A DNA stretch of 24,155 nt from positions 1-24,155 of the IMG/VR virus record IMGVR_UViG_3300032265_001381; one strand, given 5' to 3'. The stretch comes from a virus. Shown here piece after piece: positions 21,354 through 24,155 of the stretch. Each line of letters begins with the position of its first letter. Positions within the stretch are counted from its first letter, which is position 1. The notes under the pieces are model-generated. The model was not told the origin of the DNA. It did no database searches and saw only the letters and a list, made by a program, of their open reading frames with translations. The position numbers and the translations under genes were made by a program.

Positions 21354-21365
21354 ATTTGCATTAAT
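21354..21365 (+). promoter_or_regulatory. Candidate phage promoter motif, copy 5
   Basis: ATTTGCATTAAT, followed by ATACCC, lies 22 bases before the primase-helicase ATG. It is the only plus-strand copy of the motif found upstream of four minus-strand units, which links replication and late genes to one regulator. Confidence 0.5.
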
Positions 21366-21387
21366 ATACCCAAATAAAGAGGGAAAA

Positions 21388-23688
21388 ATGAGCAACAAAC
21401 CACTATGCCTGCAAGTAAAGTTTGACCAGATACCCATCGAGCTCAAGCAAACCCCCAGGTGGGTGCTATGGCGACTCGTCGAAGTTGGCGAAGAGGGGAA
21501 CAAGAGATGGTCCAAGCTGCCAACCCAAAACAACGGCCAGCCAGCCTCTTCGACAAACCCCAGCACGTGGACTGATTTCGTCACCGTACAGCACGCCTAC
21601 CAGACAAGCAACAACAAATACGACGGCGTTGGCTTTGTCTTTACCGACGACGATGACGTGATAGGCGTCGACTTAGACGACTGCTACGACGCCGACATGG
21701 GCGTTTTCACAAATACTGCACTGCAGCATATTGCGGACCAGATTGATGGCTACATGGAAGTCAGCCCGTCGGGTACCGGCGTAAAGATATTCACGCGGGC
21801 CAACTTACCGGCCAGCCACGTCGACCACGCCATCGGACTGGAGATCTACCCCAAGTCGCGGTACTTCACCGTCACGGGACACTACATCAAGGGCCAGATA
21901 CCAGCCGAGCCGCAGAACCTGACCGAGATCGTGCCACCGCGCACCATCAGCCAGACGGGTGATAAGTTTGCCGACTACGTCGCGCCGCTAGAAGAGTACG
22001 ACCTCAAGCGTGTAGAGGACGAGCTGCTGGCCCACTATAACGACTACGGCTACGAGAACTGGCTCAAGATAGGCATGATCCTGCACCACCAGTTTGAGGG
22101 CTCAGAGGACGCGCTAGAGGCTTGGGACCGCTGGAGCGCCGAGGGGCCTAAGTACCACTCGAACGCCTGCGAGAACAAGTGGCGCGGCTTTAAGGGGACG
22201 GGCGCGACGCTACGCTCACTGATCTTCATGGTCAACCAGCAGGAGCGGACGGAGGCCATGTCTTCGGGGACCATCATCCTCGACGCCGGGCCACTGAACC
22301 ACGCCAGAACTTTTTTGGAAAACTTTTTCACGGCCGAAGAGGGATATAAATTAGTGCACTACTCCGACGAGTTTTTTATGTACGTCGGGACTAACTACGA
22401 GGTGATCGAAGAGCAGACCATTCGCTCTAAGCTCTACACGTTCTTGGACAAGTGTAAGAAGTCGGGCAAGCAGGGGTCATTGGTGCCGTTTAATCCAACT
22501 CCCGCGTCGGTGTCTGCGGCACTAGACGCCGTCAAGTCTATCGTGCACTTGCCTAACCACCCGAACACTAAGCCACCGATATGGTTAGAGGGATACGCCG
22601 CATCTAAGCCGGCGTCGTTTAAGTTGGTGAGCATGCTAAACGGTATCTTCCACTTAGAGGACGGTATATTGTTGCCGCATTCACTGGGCTTCTTCACGCC
22701 GAACTCGCTACCGTTTGCGTACGACTCAAACGCCGAGTGCCCGACGTGGATAAAGTTTTTAAAGTCAGTGTGGCCAGAAGACCAAGAGTCGATTGACTGC
22801 CTGCAGGAGATGATGGGCTACATCCTATCGGGTGACACTCGTCAGCAGAAAATGTTTAACATGATAGGCCCACGCCGCTCAGGCAAGGGGACGATTAACA
22901 AGGTGCTAGTGTCGCTGCTAGGTCAGCACAATACTGTGGCACCTGAACTGGGAGAACTTTGTGATACTTTTGGTCTACAGCCTTGGATTAATAAGCTGCT
23001 TGCTTCTTTTACGGATGCAAGAGCACCCGAGCGCAATCGTGGCGCTGTTGTTAGTCAGCTGCTGCGCATCGTTGGTGGTGATACTGTTACAGTCAACCGG
23101 AAAAATAAAGACGCTTGGAATGGTTATCTACCCACTCGTATCGTGATCTACTCAAACGAGGCGCTGCAGCTGACAGAGAATTCAAACGCCCTAACGGGTC
23201 GGATGATTGTCTTTAAGATGACGCACTCGTTTTGGAAGATTGAAGATACGGACTTGTCCATTAAGTTAGATAAGGAATTGTCTGGCATTTTTAACTGGGC
23301 CATGGAGGGACTAAAACGCCGCATAGCACGCGGCGGCTACTTTATACAGCCAGAGACAGGCAAAGAATACCTTGACCTTATGGCCGAGCTTGGCAACCCT
23401 ATCGGGTCATTCGTAGAAGATACGCTGATCTTTGACCGGGAAGCCAGCGTCGAGAAGGATGACGTGTTTGCTTGTTACAAGCACTGGGCCCAAAGAAAGG
23501 GAATGCACCCGGGCGCGGAACAGGCGTTTAAGCGTCGGTTTTTATCTGCTACACAGGAGCATTTTGTGCGTGCTGACCAAATGCAAAAGAACGGTGAGCG
23601 CAACCATGTGTATTTAGGTGTAAGATTCAATGATAAAGCCGAGAAGTATTTACAGAGTATAGTTTCATTTGACGAAGGAGTTTACTAA
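21388..23688 (+). CDS. AEP primase-SF3 helicase replication protein
   Basis: This is a 766-aa, two-enzyme protein. The N-terminal primase/polymerase (about 1-175) starts IPIELKQTPRWVLWRL and has the metal-binding pair in VIGVDLDDC (D95, D97), SPSGTGVKIF (126-135; Lys stands where His is often found) and YPKSRYFTVTG. A PriCT-like helical domain follows (YENWLKIGMILHHQF, then CENKWRGF; about 205-280). The C-terminal D5/P4-type helicase has Walker A GPRRSGKGT (494-502), Walker B LLASFTDA (537-544) and motif C IVIYSNE (585-591). It should prime and unwind phage DNA, possibly at the adjacent AT-tract element. AGAGGGA is the ribosome binding site. No separate DNA polymerase is visible in the window. 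Confidence 0.9.
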   Translation: MSNKPLCLQVKFDQIPIELKQTPRWVLWRLVEVGEEGNKRWSKLPTQNNGQPASSTNPSTWTDFVTVQHAYQTSNNKYDGVGFVFTDDDDVIGVDLDDCYDADMGVFTNTALQHIADQIDGYMEVSPSGTGVKIFTRANLPASHVDHAIGLEIYPKSRYFTVTGHYIKGQIPAEPQNLTEIVPPRTISQTGDKFADYVAPLEEYDLKRVEDELLAHYNDYGYENWLKIGMILHHQFEGSEDALEAWDRWSAEGPKYHSNACENKWRGFKGTGATLRSLIFMVNQQERTEAMSSGTIILDAGPLNHARTFLENFFTAEEGYKLVHYSDEFFMYVGTNYEVIEEQTIRSKLYTFLDKCKKSGKQGSLVPFNPTPASVSAALDAVKSIVHLPNHPNTKPPIWLEGYAASKPASFKLVSMLNGIFHLEDGILLPHSLGFFTPNSLPFAYDSNAECPTWIKFLKSVWPEDQESIDCLQEMMGYILSGDTRQQKMFNMIGPRRSGKGTINKVLVSLLGQHNTVAPELGELCDTFGLQPWINKLLASFTDARAPERNRGAVVSQLLRIVGGDTVTVNRKNKDAWNGYLPTRIVIYSNEALQLTENSNALTGRMIVFKMTHSFWKIEDTDLSIKLDKELSGIFNWAMEGLKRRIARGGYFIQPETGKEYLDLMAELGNPIGSFVEDTLIFDREASVEKDDVFACYKHWAQRKGMHPGAEQAFKRRFLSATQEHFVRADQMQKNGERNHVYLGVRFNDKAEKYLQSIVSFDEGVY

Positions 23689-23837
23689 TGGAAGAGAAAG
23701 AAGAAATTACGTTTTTTGCTGCAATGGCCATGGTCGGCTTGGTGATGCGTGGAGAGTCACCTATGGACACAGCCGAGCGAGCTTGGGCATATGCTGAGTT
23801 TATGTATAACCACAAACCAAAAGATGTTGGAGTTTAA
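23688..23837 (+). CDS. Small protein after primase, unknown
   Basis: This 49-aa protein starts MEEKEEITFFAAMAMVGLVM and ends KPKDVGV. It shares one base with the primase stop (TAATG), with GAAGGAG 8 bases upstream. The short hydrophobic stretch (FFAAMAMVGLVM) is too brief for a clear membrane span. The function is unknown. Confidence 0.6.
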   Translation: MEEKEEITFFAAMAMVGLVMRGESPMDTAERAWAYAEFMYNHKPKDVGV

Positions 23838-24075
23838 CTTTCGCAAGACGGTAGCAAGAAATGATTTTACTAAAATTTTTGGTAGAGTTGGCGCTCGGCG
23901 TACGGTTACTAGGCTCCCTAAAAAGTGCCTAGTAACCAAGCGTTTTAAGTTACAAGCAATACGCCGCGCCCACCAAGGATGGCGTAATGTTACATTCGGT
24001 ATGCTACACGGTTTAAAGATCAGATTGAAGTACGGCAGACGCACGCCGATTAAGTGGTATGGGAGAACACCATGA
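23824..24075 (+). CDS. Small very basic protein, unknown
   Basis: This 83-aa protein starts MLEFNFRKTVARNDFTKIFG and ends GRRTPIKWYGRTP. It is strongly basic (about a quarter Arg/Lys), which suggests nucleic-acid binding. The ATG at 23824 overlaps the previous gene by 14 bases but has no clear ribosome binding site. Its stop overlaps the next start (ATGA), which supports a real gene. An 11-bp inverted repeat lies inside it. Confidence 0.5.
   Translation: MLEFNFRKTVARNDFTKIFGRVGARRTVTRLPKKCLVTKRFKLQAIRRAHQGWRNVTFGMLHGLKIRLKYGRRTPIKWYGRTP
23904..23937 (+). repeat. 11-bp inverted repeat inside a gene
   Basis: GGTTACTAGGC (23904-23914) and GCCTAGTAACC (23927-23937) are perfect complements with a 12-base loop. 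The RNA would fold into a stable hairpin within the basic-protein gene. No T tract follows. Confidence 0.7.
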
Positions 24076-24155
24076 GGTTTATTGTTTCAGATAATTTAGG
24101 TGAACTAAGACGCTTTAATTGGCTAGACGAGGCTAAACGTTTTATTGGCGATGAC
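24072..24155 (+). CDS. Small protein, 3' end beyond window
   Basis: The first 28 codons are visible: it starts MRFIVSDNLGELRRFNWLDE and continues AKRFIGDD. It is coupled to the previous gene by ATGA, with GGGAGA upstream. The FIV start and the RRFNWLDEAKRF segment resemble the small proteins at 18048, 18801 and 17307. The function is unknown. Confidence 0.6.
   Translation, partial: MRFIVSDNLGELRRFNWLDEAKRFIGDD

Overview
The window is part of a tailed double-stranded DNA bacteriophage genome (or prophage); no cellular gene is visible. A leftward (minus-strand) block of packaging, head and tail genes faces a rightward (plus-strand) block of small early genes, a sigma factor and a replication gene. 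The collagen-like fibre and the gene order resemble phages known mainly from freshwater metagenomes. The host is probably a Gram-negative bacterium, but that is a weak inference.

Minus strand, in transcription order from about 15.8 kb to 1: an unknown 102-aa gene; a free-standing degenerate intein (Hint/LAGLIDADG) protein; terminase large subunit; a very long portal protein with a Gln/Ala-rich tail; two small genes; a GroES-like co-chaperonin; a scaffold-like acidic coiled-coil protein; two virion-associated genes; the major capsid protein; a beta-rich structural protein; an 874-aa structural protein; a zinc-knuckle plus IPT/TIG protein; and a collagen-like fibre cut off by the left edge. These together make packaging, head assembly and tail/receptor binding.

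The centre (about 15.87-16.87 kb) is a non-coding divergent region. It holds an AT-tract element with inverted-repeat ends (a second copy sits at 21.19 kb), a cluster of palindromic dyads and a leader for the rightward genes.

Plus strand: a dense run of small, often overlapping genes from 16.88 to 21.19 kb. The first three each follow a hammerhead self-cleaving ribozyme that ends just before the ribosome binding site. The run also encodes a sigma-70-like factor that lacks region 4. After the second AT-tract element comes a 766-aa AEP primase/SF3 helicase, then three small genes, the last cut by the right edge.

The best candidates for undescribed biology are: (1) the serial hammerhead ribozymes, with compensatory changes in stems I and III, which should cut the early polycistronic RNA into single-gene pieces; (2) a five-copy TTGCATTAAT-like motif upstream of late and replication units, which the region-4-less sigma factor may recognise; (3) the degenerate stand-alone intein overlapping terL; and (4) the paired AT-tract elements. 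All functional assignments come from reading the sequence; no database search was run.
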